This document shows, in pieces, positions 26,988 through 35,086 of a stretch of DNA of 64,000 nucleotides (the stretch's first letter is position 1; each line of letters starts with the position of its first letter). Source of the stretch: JASHPR01 sp963842355 (lineage in GTDB: Bacteria; Actinomycetota; Actinomycetes; Streptosporangiales; Streptosporangiaceae); contig CAWJGC010000008.1 of assembly GCA_963842355.1 (NCBI GenBank), positions 62,001 through 126,000 of the forward strand. The letters are read 5' to 3'. The notes below the pieces were generated by a model. It made no database searches. It was not told the origin of the DNA and was given only the letters and a program-made list of their open reading frames with translations. A program made the translations under genes and the position numbers.

Positions 26988-26997
26988 CTGATCGAAA

Positions 26998-29526
26998 ATG
27001 ATCATTGAACAGGTTCGCAGTAATTTCGAGGAGCCGAACAGCTTTGTCGGCCGCGAGCGCGAACTCGACGAGCTGCGCCGGTTCGCGCGGTCAATGCGTG
27101 CCCTGACCCTGTGCGGGTCGGGCGGCATCGGGAAGACCCGCCTGGCGCTGCGGGTCCTGGACGGGCTGACCGAGGACTTCCCCGACGGGGTCTGGTTCAT
27201 CGAGCTTGGCGATCTGCAGCAGCCCGACCTCGTGGTGCCGCGGGTGGCCTCGGTCATCGGCGTCGAGGAGGAACCGGGCCGCCCGCTGCTCGATACGCTG
27301 GCCGACGCGCTCAGGCCGCGCCGGCTGCTGCTGGCGCTGGACAACTGCGAGCACCTGATCGACGCCTGCGCGCGCATGTGCCACCGGCTGCTGGCCAGTT
27401 CCCGCGGGCTCCGGGTGCTGGCGACCAGCCGGGAGCCGCTGCGGGTGGCCGCCGAAACGGTGTGGCAGGTCCCGCCGCTGTCCCTGCCCCGGCCGGGCGA
27501 GGCCGTGACCGCTGAGGACCTGCGCGGTTACGAGGCGATCCGGCTGTTCTGCGACCGGGCAGCGGCGTCGCTGCCCGGGTTTGCCCTGGGCGCGGCGAAC
27601 CTGCCCGCTGTGGCCGCGCTCTGCCGGTCGCTGGATGGCGTCCCGCTGGCGATCGAGCTCGCGGCCGCCTGGGTCCGGGTGCTGTCGGTGGAGCAGATCG
27701 TGGCCCGCCTGGATGACCGTTTCCGGCTGCTCACCAGCGGGGACCGGACGGCGCCGCCCCGGCAGCGCACGCTGCGCGCCGCGATCGACTGGAGCCATGA
27801 CCTGCTGGCCGGCCGGGAACAGGTCCTGCTGCGCCGGCTGTCGGTCTTCGCCGGCTGGTCGCTGGAGATGGCGGAGCAGATCTGCTCGGACGGCGACCTG
27901 CCCGCGGCGGACGTCCTCGACCTGCTGGCCACGCTGGCCGACAAGTCACTGGTCGTGGCCGACACCGAGAGCCGCGACCAGACCAGGTACCGGATGCTCG
28001 ACACCATACGCGAGTACGCGGCCTCGCGGCTGGCCGACGCGGGCGAGGCGGCCATGATGCGGCAGCGGCTGCGTGATTACTCGGTGCGCGAGGTGGAGCA
28101 TGCCCACCGGGTGGGGATGGCGCTGATCCGGGCCCCGTGGTCGGCCGTGGTCGATGTGTTCCGGCGGTTCGACACCGAGGCCGGCAACCTGCAGCAGGTG
28201 CTCGGCCACTGCCTGGCCGAGGGCGACGCCGAGACCGGGCTGCGGGTCTGCACGGCGGCGCGCCCGGTCTGGATCGTGCGGGGCGCCTTCGCCGAGGGCG
28301 CCGAGTGGTTCGACGCGTTCCTCGGGCTGGACGCCGCCGTGCGCCCCGCGGTGCGCGGCCCGGCGCTGGTCGGGCGGGCCCAGCTCGCCCTGGCCAGCGA
28401 CCCGGCGGTCGCGGAGGCGCTGGCCAGCGACGGGCTGGCCGTGTGCCGCGAGGTCGGCGCGGACCCCTGGGCGGCGATCGCCCTGAACCTGCTCGCCGAG
28501 GCCGCGCTGCACTCGGCGCGGCCGGGCGAGGCGGCGGCGCGGGCGGACGAGGCGCTCGCGACCGCCGCGCGGGCGGGCGACCGGTGGAACGAGGGATATG
28601 CCCTCGGCACCATGGCCGCGGCGGCCGGGCAGCACGGCGACCTGGGCGAGGCCCGCCGGCTCGCCGAGGCCGGGCTCGCGGTCATGCGCGACATCGATCA
28701 GCTCTGGGGGGCGGCCCGGACCCTGCTCGGCCTGGCCGACCTGGCCCGGCTGACCGGCGACCTGGGCGGCGCACAGCAGCGCTACGCCGAGGCGCTGGCG
28801 ATCCTGCGCCAGGTCAACGCCCGGCCGGAGATCGCCAGGTGCCTGGCCGGCCTCGGCCGGATCGCGATCGACCAGGGAGAGATCGCGCTCGGCCGGCAGC
28901 ACCTGACCGAGAGCATCACGCTGAGCCGTTCCATCGGCAGCCGCATCGGCGTGATCCGCGGTCTCGAGGCCTTCGCCGCCCTCGGCGTGGCGGAACAGCG
29001 GCCCGACCGGGCGCTGCTGCTGGCCGCGGCCGCGGCCGCCCTGCGCGAGGCGGCGGGCCTGCCTCCCGCGTCGAGCGCGCGGACGGAGCGCCTCCTCACC
29101 GCGGCCGGCGGCCTCGGGCCTGAGGCCATCGGGCGGCTGCGCGAACGGGGCTCGGGCCTGGACGCCAGCGCCGCCGTCGATCTGGCCCTCGAGGTCCCGG
29201 CGCCTGCGGAGCCCGAGGCCGGCGACGGCGCCGCCCGCTCCCCGGCGGGGCCCGGAGGCAAGGCGGCCGCCCCGGGCGGGCTGACCCCGCGGGAGCTGGA
29301 GATCGTGGCGCTGATCGCCGAAGGCCACAGCAACCGGGGCATCGCCGAGGAACTCGTCATCAGCCCGGCGACCGCGGCCCGGCACGTCGCCAACATCCTG
29401 CTGAAGCTGGGCTTCAGCTCCAGGGCGCAGGTCGCCGCGTGGGCGGCGCGGGCGGACAGGGTAAGCCCTAGGGGGACGACCCCCCTTCAACCCCCGCCGC
29501 GGAGCAAGCTCCGCGAGCAGGCCTAG
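26998..29526 (+). CDS. Large LuxR-family regulator with N-terminal ATPase (first paralogue)
   Basis: 842 residues. After a short leader and FVGRERELDELRRF comes an NB-ARC/AfsR-like ATPase: Walker A GSGGIGKT at residues 40-47, Walker B in LLLALDNCEHLID, and TSREPLRV. A winged-helix segment follows (LRAAIDWSHDLLAGREQVLLRRLSVFAGW), then a TPR-like helical sensor region to about residue 720 and a C-terminal LuxR HTH (LTPRELEIVALIAEGHSNRGIAEELVISPATAARHV). It is an ATP-dependent activator whose ligand is unknown. The last 20 residues are encoded by the double-hairpin repeat at 29469-29528, and its TAG shares a CTAG with the converging prs stop. Confidence 0.88.
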   Translation: MIIEQVRSNFEEPNSFVGRERELDELRRFARSMRALTLCGSGGIGKTRLALRVLDGLTEDFPDGVWFIELGDLQQPDLVVPRVASVIGVEEEPGRPLLDTLADALRPRRLLLALDNCEHLIDACARMCHRLLASSRGLRVLATSREPLRVAAETVWQVPPLSLPRPGEAVTAEDLRGYEAIRLFCDRAAASLPGFALGAANLPAVAALCRSLDGVPLAIELAAAWVRVLSVEQIVARLDDRFRLLTSGDRTAPPRQRTLRAAIDWSHDLLAGREQVLLRRLSVFAGWSLEMAEQICSDGDLPAADVLDLLATLADKSLVVADTESRDQTRYRMLDTIREYAASRLADAGEAAMMRQRLRDYSVREVEHAHRVGMALIRAPWSAVVDVFRRFDTEAGNLQQVLGHCLAEGDAETGLRVCTAARPVWIVRGAFAEGAEWFDAFLGLDAAVRPAVRGPALVGRAQLALASDPAVAEALASDGLAVCREVGADPWAAIALNLLAEAALHSARPGEAAARADEALATAARAGDRWNEGYALGTMAAAAGQHGDLGEARRLAEAGLAVMRDIDQLWGAARTLLGLADLARLTGDLGGAQQRYAEALAILRQVNARPEIARCLAGLGRIAIDQGEIALGRQHLTESITLSRSIGSRIGVIRGLEAFAALGVAEQRPDRALLLAAAAAALREAAGLPPASSARTERLLTAAGGLGPEAIGRLRERGSGLDASAAVDLALEVPAPAEPEAGDGAARSPAGPGGKAAAPGGLTPRELEIVALIAEGHSNRGIAEELVISPATAARHVANILLKLGFSSRAQVAAWAARADRVSPRGTTPLQPPPRSKLREQA

Positions 29527-29528
29527 GG
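29469..29528. repeat. Double-hairpin dispersed repeat, copy A
   Basis: GGGGG-ACGA-CCCCC (29471-29484), a CCCCCG spacer, then CGCGGAGC-AA-GCTCCGCG (29498-29515) and GCAGGCCTAGGGGG. It forms the 3' end of the LuxR-type gene and touches the end of prs. The CTAG at 29523-29526 provides TAG stops on both strands. Related copies are at 34991-35040 and 36263-36312. Confidence 0.75.
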
Positions 29529-30470
29529 GGTCACGCCGAACAGCGCGCTGACTGACTCCCCCTCGTGAATGCGGCGGATGGCCTCCGCCAGCGCCGGGGC
29601 GATCGAGATCACGTGCAGCCTGGGGTCTCGCTCGGACTCCGAGATCGGCACGGTGTTGGTGCAGACGACCTCGATCACCTCGGGCTGGCTCGCGATGCGC
29701 TTGAGCGCGCCGTCGGAGAACAGCCCGTGGGTGCACGCGATCCGTACCGAGCGCGCGCCGTGCCGCCGTAGCTGCGCCAGCAGTTCCATGATGGTCGTGC
29801 CGCGGGCGATCTCGTCATCGAGGACGATCACGTCGCGGTTGGCCACGTCGCCGATGATCGAGCTGATGGTCACGCTGGTGTCGCTGTGCCGCTCCTTCGC
29901 CCCCGCCGCGACCGGCAGGTCCAGCAGCCGGGCCAGCATGGCCGCTGGCTTGGCGTTGCCCAGGTCCGGCGAGACCACCACCGAGCCTTCGACGTCCCGG
30001 GCGCTGAAGTGCTCGGCGATCTCGCGGAGCGCGTGCAGGTGGTCGACGGGCACCGAGAAGAACCCGTGCACCTGGGGGGCGTGCAGGGTCATCGTGAGGA
30101 CCCGGCTCGCGCCCGCCGTGACCAGCAGGTCGGCGACCAGCCGCCCGCCGATCGACACCCGGGGCATGGATTTCTTGTCCGACCGGGCGTAGGAGTAATG
30201 CGGGATCACCGCCGTGACCCGGGCCGCGGAGGCTCCCCGGGCGGCGTCGAGCATGAGCAGCAGCTCGACCAGGTGCTCCTGGACCGGCGCGCTCAGCGGC
30301 TGGATCAGGTACACGTCCCGCTCCCGGCAGTTGGACTGGAGCTGGACCTCGAGGCAGTCGTTGGCGAAGCGGCGAAGCCTGACCGGCTGCAGTACCACCC
30401 CGAGCTGCGCGCATATCTCTGCCGCCAGGTCCGGGTGGGCACTGCCGCTGAAGACCGCGATTTCCCGCAC
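29523..30470 (-). CDS. prs: Ribose-phosphate pyrophosphokinase
   Basis: Makes PRPP from ribose-5-phosphate and ATP for nucleotide, His and Trp synthesis. The 315-residue length and the motifs FSGSAHPDLA, VIPHYSYARSDKK (flexible catalytic loop) and SPDLGNAKPAAMLA fit class I enzymes. The PRPP loop reads VIVLDDEIARGTTI; a Thr or Gly is more usual where Ala-Arg stand, so it may be a secondary paralogue. It lies 17 bases after the glycerate kinase gene at the end of an adk-glycerate kinase-prs operon. Confidence 0.92.
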   Translation of the reverse strand: MREIAVFSGSAHPDLAAEICAQLGVVLQPVRLRRFANDCLEVQLQSNCRERDVYLIQPLSAPVQEHLVELLLMLDAARGASAARVTAVIPHYSYARSDKKSMPRVSIGGRLVADLLVTAGASRVLTMTLHAPQVHGFFSVPVDHLHALREIAEHFSARDVEGSVVVSPDLGNAKPAAMLARLLDLPVAAGAKERHSDTSVTISSIIGDVANRDVIVLDDEIARGTTIMELLAQLRRHGARSVRIACTHGLFSDGALKRIASQPEVIEVVCTNTVPISESERDPRLHVISIAPALAEAIRRIHEGESVSALFGVTP

Positions 30471-30487
30471 AGGGCCAGGCTAAGGCC

Positions 30488-31651
30488 TCAGGCGCCGGTC
30501 CGGCCGGGTCCCGCCCGTTCAGCGGCCGCGGCCAGGCCGGGCGCGAGGTCGCGCGCCAGGACCTGGCCGGCCTCCCGGAGCCAGCGCCCGGGACTGGCCA
30601 TGGCCGCGGCGGCCTGGCCGGCCAGCCTGGCCAGCGCCACCGATGCCGCCACGCCCGGCGGCGGATCGGCGGCGATCACTCCCGCGACGAGCGCGGCGGG
30701 AACGGCCGCCCGCGCCGCCGCGGCCAGCACGGTGCCGGTGACCTTGCCGTCGCCGGACGTGGCGTCGTAGCCGCCCTCACCGGTGATGACGAGGTCGGCG
30801 CGGGCCAGTTCCCGGTCCAGGCCCACGGTGCGGCACAGCTCCGCGGCCCCGGGGACGATGGCTGCGCCCCACGCCGCGGCGAAGCCGTAACCGGTTCCGC
30901 CCGCGGCTCCGGCTCCCGGTGCCTGCGGATCGCCGCCCAGCGCGCGCGCCAGGCGGGTGAGGCCGGCTTCGAGCGCGGTGACCTGCGCGGCATCGGCGCC
31001 CTTCTGCGGGCCGAACACGGCCGCGGCGCCGCGCGGCCCGAGCAGCGGGGCCCGGACGTCGGTCAGGCAGATCACCCCGCCGGGCGGCGGGGGACGCAGG
31101 CCGGTCAGGTCGGCCGCGGCGAGGCCGCCGAGCGCTCCCCCGCCCGCCGGAAGCTCCCGCCCCGAGGCGTCGAGAAAACGGGCGCCGAGCGCGGCCAGGG
31201 CACCCGTGCCGCCGTCAGTGGACGCCGACCCGCCCAGCGCGATCACCATCCGCCGGACGCCGGCGTCCAGGGCGCTGCCGATCAGCTCGCCGGTCCCTGT
31301 CGTCTGCGCGCCGAGCGGGTCGAGCGCCGCCATCAGCGGCAGCCCGCTGGCCCGGGCCAGCTCGATGCACCCGGCCGGACCGCTGGCCGCGTCCCCCGTC
31401 GGGTCAGCAAGCTCGAGCCAGCCGCTGGTCACCGCGGCCCCGGCGGGCCCGGTGACCCGGGCCCGGTGCCATCGGTGCGCCGCGGCCGCCGCGGCCAGCA
31501 CCTCCAGCGTGCCCTCGCCGCCGTCCGCGAGCGGTAGGCACGCCACCTCGTCGCCGGGACGCTCGTCGCTCCAGCCCGCGGCGAGCGCGGCCGCCGCCGC
31601 GGCGGCGCCGATGCTGCCCTTGAACGAGTCGGGCGCGACGACGATCCGCAC
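30488..31651 (-). CDS. Glycerate kinase (GarK/GlxK type)
   Basis: Phosphorylates glycerate into central metabolism. 387 residues from a GTG at 31651, giving VRIVVAPDSFKGS, the invariant opening of type 1 glycerate kinases. Further marks are CLPLADGGEGTLEVL, ALGGSASTDGGTGALAALG and TGEGGYDATSGDGKVTG. The start lies four bases beyond the adk stop, implying coupled translation. Open frame continues upstream but only as the complement-frame shadow of adk. Confidence 0.93.
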   Translation of the reverse strand: MRIVVAPDSFKGSIGAAAAAAALAAGWSDERPGDEVACLPLADGGEGTLEVLAAAAAAHRWHRARVTGPAGAAVTSGWLELADPTGDAASGPAGCIELARASGLPLMAALDPLGAQTTGTGELIGSALDAGVRRMVIALGGSASTDGGTGALAALGARFLDASGRELPAGGGALGGLAAADLTGLRPPPPGGVICLTDVRAPLLGPRGAAAVFGPQKGADAAQVTALEAGLTRLARALGGDPQAPGAGAAGGTGYGFAAAWGAAIVPGAAELCRTVGLDRELARADLVITGEGGYDATSGDGKVTGTVLAAAARAAVPAALVAGVIAADPPPGVAASVALARLAGQAAAAMASPGRWLREAGQVLARDLAPGLAAAAERAGPGRTGA

Positions 31652-31655
31652 GCGG

Positions 31656-32336
31656 TCAGCCGGCCGCCTGCTGCGAAGAAGCGGGATGAGCGGGCTGGTA
31701 CGGCGGCAGGCCCAGGCGGTCCCGGATGGCCCGCTGGACCTGATCCCGGTCGGGCCGGGCGTCGACGGCCACCACGTACTCCTTGCGGCGGAAGATGTCG
31801 AGGACCGGGTTGGTCTTCTGGTGATACTCGCGCAGCCTGACCGCGAGAGCCTCCTCGGTATCGTCCTCCCTCGTCGCCAGCTCACCGCCGCACACGTCGC
31901 ACTTCCCGGGGACCTCGGGGCTGCTGGCGAGCAGGTTGTAGTCCAGGCCGCAGCCCGAGCACAGCCGGCGGGCCAGGACCCGCCGCCGTACCTCGCTGTC
32001 GGGCAGGTCGAGGTAGATCACGCTGTCGATGTCGTAGCTCTCCAGGAAGAACTCCGCCTGCCGTTCATCACGGGGAAAGCCGTCGATGATGAACCCGTAG
32101 TTCCAGTCGTGCTGGGCCAGCCGGTCCCGCACGATGCCCTCGACCAGGTCGTCGCCGACCAGTTCGCCCTGCGCCATGATCCGCCTGACCTGGGCGCCGA
32201 CCTTGGTGTGCTGCTGCACGTTCCAGCGGAAGATATCGCCGACGCTGATGTGCACCAGATCCAGGTCGGCGGCGAGCATGGCGCTCTGCGTGCCCTTGCC
32301 GCTGCCCTGCACGCCCATGATGACGTATTTGCGCAT
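31656..32336 (-). CDS. adk: Adenylate kinase-family nucleoside monophosphate kinase
   Basis: About 226 residues from the ATG at 32336 (MRKYVIMGVQGSGKGTQ). The P-loop GVQGSGKGT, the NMP-binding HISVGDIFRWNV, the FIIDGFPRDERQAEFFLE segment and a zinc-type LID with CSGC and CDVC are present. It interconverts AMP, ATP and ADP. The LID and C-terminal parts differ from the ribosomal-operon Adk of actinomycetes, which has no zinc cysteines, so this is probably a second adk-like gene. An in-frame start six codons earlier is less likely. Confidence 0.88.
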   Translation of the reverse strand: MRKYVIMGVQGSGKGTQSAMLAADLDLVHISVGDIFRWNVQQHTKVGAQVRRIMAQGELVGDDLVEGIVRDRLAQHDWNYGFIIDGFPRDERQAEFFLESYDIDSVIYLDLPDSEVRRRVLARRLCSGCGLDYNLLASSPEVPGKCDVCGGELATREDDTEEALAVRLREYHQKTNPVLDIFRRKEYVVAVDARPDRDQVQRAIRDRLGLPPYQPAHPASSQQAAG

Positions 32337-32369
32337 GCCGCCAGCCTGGCACACGGCCCCGGCCGATGG

Positions 32370-32717
32370 TTACCCGATCATCCGGCTGATATCCCCCGAG
32401 CCCGGCAGCGCGAACCTGCGCTCGCACCAGCGGCGCAGCTTGGGATCCAGCGAGGCCCCGATGACCGGCCAGTCCTCGCGCAGCAGCCGCGGGTTGAGGA
32501 AGCGGGCCACGTCGTTGCGCCGGCCCTGGCTCAGCACGATGCCGTACATGCTGCGGCGGGTGCTGTCGTCGGACACGTCGAACTCCCGCATGCCCGGCCA
32601 CGACAGGTGCCTGGGCAGCACGATCACTCCCTTGGTCGGCCCGCGCAGGTCCTCCAGCCGCTGGGGCAGCCGCCCCGCGTGCCCGCCGCGCCCGGACAGA
32701 AGTTCCGCAAGAGACAT
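32370..32717 (-). CDS. Conserved actinobacterial protein of unknown function
   Basis: 115 residues with a strongly patterned core (LEDLRGPTKGVIVLPRHLSWPGMREFDVSD, then SMYGIVLSQGRRNDVARFLNPRLLREDWP). I recall close relatives across actinomycetes, usually annotated hypothetical. There is no membrane segment or signal. It lies 33 bases upstream of adk on the same strand and could be the first gene of that operon. Confidence 0.75.
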   Translation of the reverse strand: MSLAELLSGRGGHAGRLPQRLEDLRGPTKGVIVLPRHLSWPGMREFDVSDDSTRRSMYGIVLSQGRRNDVARFLNPRLLREDWPVIGASLDPKLRRWCERRFALPGSGDISRMIG

Positions 32718-32919
32718 GGCACGATTATCGCCGACCAGCCGGGCCGGCCGGGCAGTGACTCGCGGGCACTATTCGGTTACGGAACGCTCAACCCGGACGC
32801 GGTGGTACGGCCTGCCGCCGGGACGGCCGGGTGCCCGGGCCCGCGGATGCTCGGCTTTACCGAGATCGCCCGATATCCGCCGCGCCAGCCCGGGGCGGCG
32901 CAGCGCTAGGCTCTTGGTC

Positions 32920-33345
32920 ATGTCCAGTGTTCCGGCCCGGCCGCGGTGGCGTTTCCTGATCACCCCGAAGTGGCTGGGCTGGCATGCGTTCGCGGTCCTG
33001 GCCGTCATCGGGATGCTGTGGCTGGGCGACTGGCAGTTCCGCCGGGCTGAGGCCGGCAACGCGCTGAGCTGGGCGTATACCTTCGAGTGGCCGGTCTTCG
33101 CTATTTTCGGCGTGGTCTTCTGGGCGAAGACCATCCGGGATGAGTTCAAGCCGCCCGCCGACCCCGGCGAGGCCGCCGACGTTGACCTCCCGGCCGGCGC
33201 GGCCGCGGGAGCGGGACCCGGCGTTCGCGGTGGCGGCCCCGAGGCGGAGGAAGAGGACGATCCGGAGCTTGCGGCCTACAACGCCTACCTGACCCGCCTG
33301 AACCAGCAGGTCAAGGGGCATGGCAGGTGGCACGGCCTGCGCTAG
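32920..33345 (+). CDS. Small two-helix membrane protein, conserved in actinomycetes
   Basis: 141 residues. Two membrane helices (WHAFAVLAVIGMLWLGDWQF and WPVFAIFGVVFWAKTIRDEF) are separated by a short WAYTFEW loop. An acidic, disordered cytoplasmic part follows, ending LAAYNAYLTRLNQQVKGHGRW. The first helix resembles the SURF1-type WLGDWQFRR pattern, but the protein is far too short to be SURF1. The function is unknown. It precedes the DUF3817 gene by 45 bases, perhaps as one unit. Confidence 0.78.
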   Translation: MSSVPARPRWRFLITPKWLGWHAFAVLAVIGMLWLGDWQFRRAEAGNALSWAYTFEWPVFAIFGVVFWAKTIRDEFKPPADPGEAADVDLPAGAAAGAGPGVRGGGPEAEEEDDPELAAYNAYLTRLNQQVKGHGRWHGLR

Positions 33346-33390
33346 CCCGCGGGCCCGCCGCGTGCGTGACGATATCGAGGAGGCAGAACG

Positions 33391-33795
33391 GTGCGTGCGG
33401 ATGCGCTCGCCGTGGCGGTGCGCCGCTACCGGGTCATGGCTTACGTCACCGGCGTGGTGCTGATGGTGCTGTGTTTCGTCGGGATCCCGCTGCAGGTATT
33501 CGCGCACAACCTCGTCGTGGTGAACTACGTGGGGACCGCGCACGGGATCCTCTACCTGATCTACCTCGCCGCCGCGTACCTGATGACGCGGCAGGTGGGC
33601 ATGAGGCTGGCCAGCCCGCAGACGGTGCTCGTGCTGCTCGCGGGGACGATCCCGGTCCTGACGTTCGTGGTCGAGCGCTGGGTCACCCGCCGGTACATCA
33701 ACCCCGCCCTGGCCGCGGCGGGCGCCGGGCCCGCGGGCCGGCCGGCGGCGCGCCCGGCCCCGGCGGCCGGCCCGTCGCGGCAGCGGCCCAGCTAG
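33391..33795 (+). CDS. DUF3817 membrane protein
   Basis: 134 residues with three membrane helices. YRVMAYVTGVVLMVLCFVGIP, GTAHGILYLIYLAAAYLM and LVLLAGTIPVLTFVVERWVTRR are the DUF3817 core, also seen as an extension of some actinobacterial transporters. The C-terminal 25 residues are Ala/Pro-rich. GAGG stands 10 bases before the GTG start. No function is established. Confidence 0.9.
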   Translation: MRADALAVAVRRYRVMAYVTGVVLMVLCFVGIPLQVFAHNLVVVNYVGTAHGILYLIYLAAAYLMTRQVGMRLASPQTVLVLLAGTIPVLTFVVERWVTRRYINPALAAAGAGPAGRPAARPAPAAGPSRQRPS

Positions 33796-33812
33796 CGGCG
33801 GCCGGGCCGCGC

Positions 33813-34451
33813 GTGGGCCAGCAGTACTTCACCGAGCGGCCGGCCGCTGGCCCGCGCCCCGGGCTGATCCACGTCATCCTGCCCGACCTGCACCTGGAGC
33901 TGGAAACCGACTCCGGGGTGTTCTCGGCCTCCCGGCTGGACCCCGGTACCCGGCTCCTGGCCGAAGCGGCGCCGCCGCCGCCCGACGCGGGGAACCTGCT
34001 CGACCTCGGCTGCGGCTACGGCCCCCTGGCGCTGGTACTCGCCGCCCGCTCTCCCGGCGCCCAGGTCTGGGGCGTCGACGTCAACCGCCGGGCCCTGGAG
34101 CTGTGCGCCAGGAACGCCAGGCGCGCGGGCCTGCCGAACGTCCACGCCGCCGGGCCGGACGATCCCGCCGTGCCCGGCGCGTTCCGGCTGATCTGGTCCA
34201 ATCCCCCGATCAGGATCGGCAAGCCCGCGCTGCACGCGCTGCTCACGACCTGGCTGGCTCGGCTGGAGCCGGCCGGGGCCGCGTACCTCGTGGTCCAGCG
34301 CTACCTGGGCTCGGACTCGCTGCAGCGCTGGCTGGAGGCTTCGGGCTGGCCCGCCGAGCGGGTCGCGGCGCGGTCCGGGTACCGGGTGCTGAAGGTGACC
34401 CGCGGCGGCCGGCCGGGGGGGCAGGGGCGGGAGGGAGGGGAGGGCGGATGA
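33813..34451 (+). CDS. Class I SAM-dependent methyltransferase, RsmC/RlmG-like
   Basis: 212 residues from a GTG at 33813. LIHVILPDLHLELETDSGVFSASRLDPGTRLL and the SAM site NLLDLGCGYGPLAL mark the methyltransferase-small domain of RsmC/RlmG guanine-N2 methyltransferases. The catalytic NPP reads IWSNPPIRIGK, which is fully typical. It probably methylates rRNA or another RNA. Its stop overlaps the ATG of the TrmH-like gene, so two RNA methyltransferases are coupled. The junction is an extreme G-tract. Confidence 0.87.
   Translation: MGQQYFTERPAAGPRPGLIHVILPDLHLELETDSGVFSASRLDPGTRLLAEAAPPPPDAGNLLDLGCGYGPLALVLAARSPGAQVWGVDVNRRALELCARNARRAGLPNVHAAGPDDPAVPGAFRLIWSNPPIRIGKPALHALLTTWLARLEPAGAAYLVVQRYLGSDSLQRWLEASGWPAERVAARSGYRVLKVTRGGRPGGQGREGGEGG
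34415..34447 (+). other. Candidate G-quadruplex at a coupled gene junction
   Basis: Six consecutive G-runs (7, 4, 3, 3, 4 and 3 bases) with one- or two-base loops end three bases before the TrmH-like ATG at 34448, and contain its only ribosome-binding GGGAGGG. In the mRNA this could fold into a G-quadruplex and hide the site, leaving translation dependent on ribosomes finishing the upstream gene. Confidence 0.5.
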
Positions 34452-35043
34452 GAGAAGACCCCGGACGCAGGCCGCTGGGGCCGACGGACGTCAAGCGGCT
34501 GAACCGGTCCTGGCGCCGGCTCACGCAGGCCAGGGTCGGGCTGCTGCTCGACTCGGTCAGCCAGCCGTTCAACGTCGGCTCGATCATCAGGACCGCCGCC
34601 GGCTTCGGGGTCGAGCGGATCTGGCTCTGCGGCGGCACCGCACCGCCGGAGCATCCCCAGGCCCGCAAGACCGCCCTGAGCACCGGCCGCTTCGTCACGT
34701 TCGCCCGCGAGGCCGGGCCGGCCCGGCGGCGTCCGCCGCCGCGGCCGCGGGGATGCGGGTCATCGCGATCGAGCTGGCCGCCGACGCGGTACCGCTGCAC
34801 GAGGCGCCGCTGGACGGCGACGTCTGCCTGGCGCTGGGCCATGAGGACCGCGGCTGCTCGGCCGCGCTGCTCGCCGCAGCCGACGTGATCGCCTACATAC
34901 CGCAGCCGGGCCGGGTCGGCTCGCTGAACGTCGCCGCGGCCGCCGCGATCGCCCTGGCCGAGACGCGCCGCCGGGAGTGGCAGCGCCAGCCCTGGGGGGA
35001 CGAGCCGGTCAGCCCCCCGCCGCGGAGCCAGCTCCGCGAATAG
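34448..35043 (+). pseudogene. TrmH/SpoU-family RNA 2'-O-methyltransferase with a frameshift
   Basis: The first frame gives LLLDSVSQPFNVGSIIRTAAGFGVERIWL (SpoU motif 1 with Asn and Arg). The frame then changes near 34720 in a GCCCGGCGGCG run. The second frame gives AAGMRVIAIELA, LALGHEDRGCS (motif 2) and IPQPGRVGSLNVAAAAAIALAE (motif 3). Joined, it is a normal tRNA/rRNA 2'-O-ribose methyltransferase of about 198 residues. The last codons (PPPRSQLRE) come from the dispersed repeat. A single sequencing indel would explain it, since all motifs are intact. Confidence 0.82.
34991..35040. repeat. Double-hairpin dispersed repeat, copy B
   Basis: GGGGGG at 34994-34999 opposite CCCCCC at 35013-35018, then CGCGGAGC-CA-GCTCCGCG (35021-35038). 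It provides the final codons and lies just before the TAG of the TrmH-like gene. The second hairpin differs from copies A and C by one loop base. Confidence 0.7.
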
Positions 35044-35086
35044 TAGGCGGCTGACCCGGCCGGCCGCGGTGGCGGCCAGCATACTG

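Noticed and set aside
26998..29526. LuxR-type ATPase considered as a STAND defence protein
   Set aside because: It ends in a complete LuxR HTH rather than an effector domain, and its paralogue at 58185 has the same layout, so a transcriptional regulator is the better reading.
32766..32909. Short frame with LFGYGTL, resembling a gamma-glutamylcyclotransferase start
   Set aside because: Only one motif-like stretch; no further family residues, no ribosome site, and it ends after about 45 residues.
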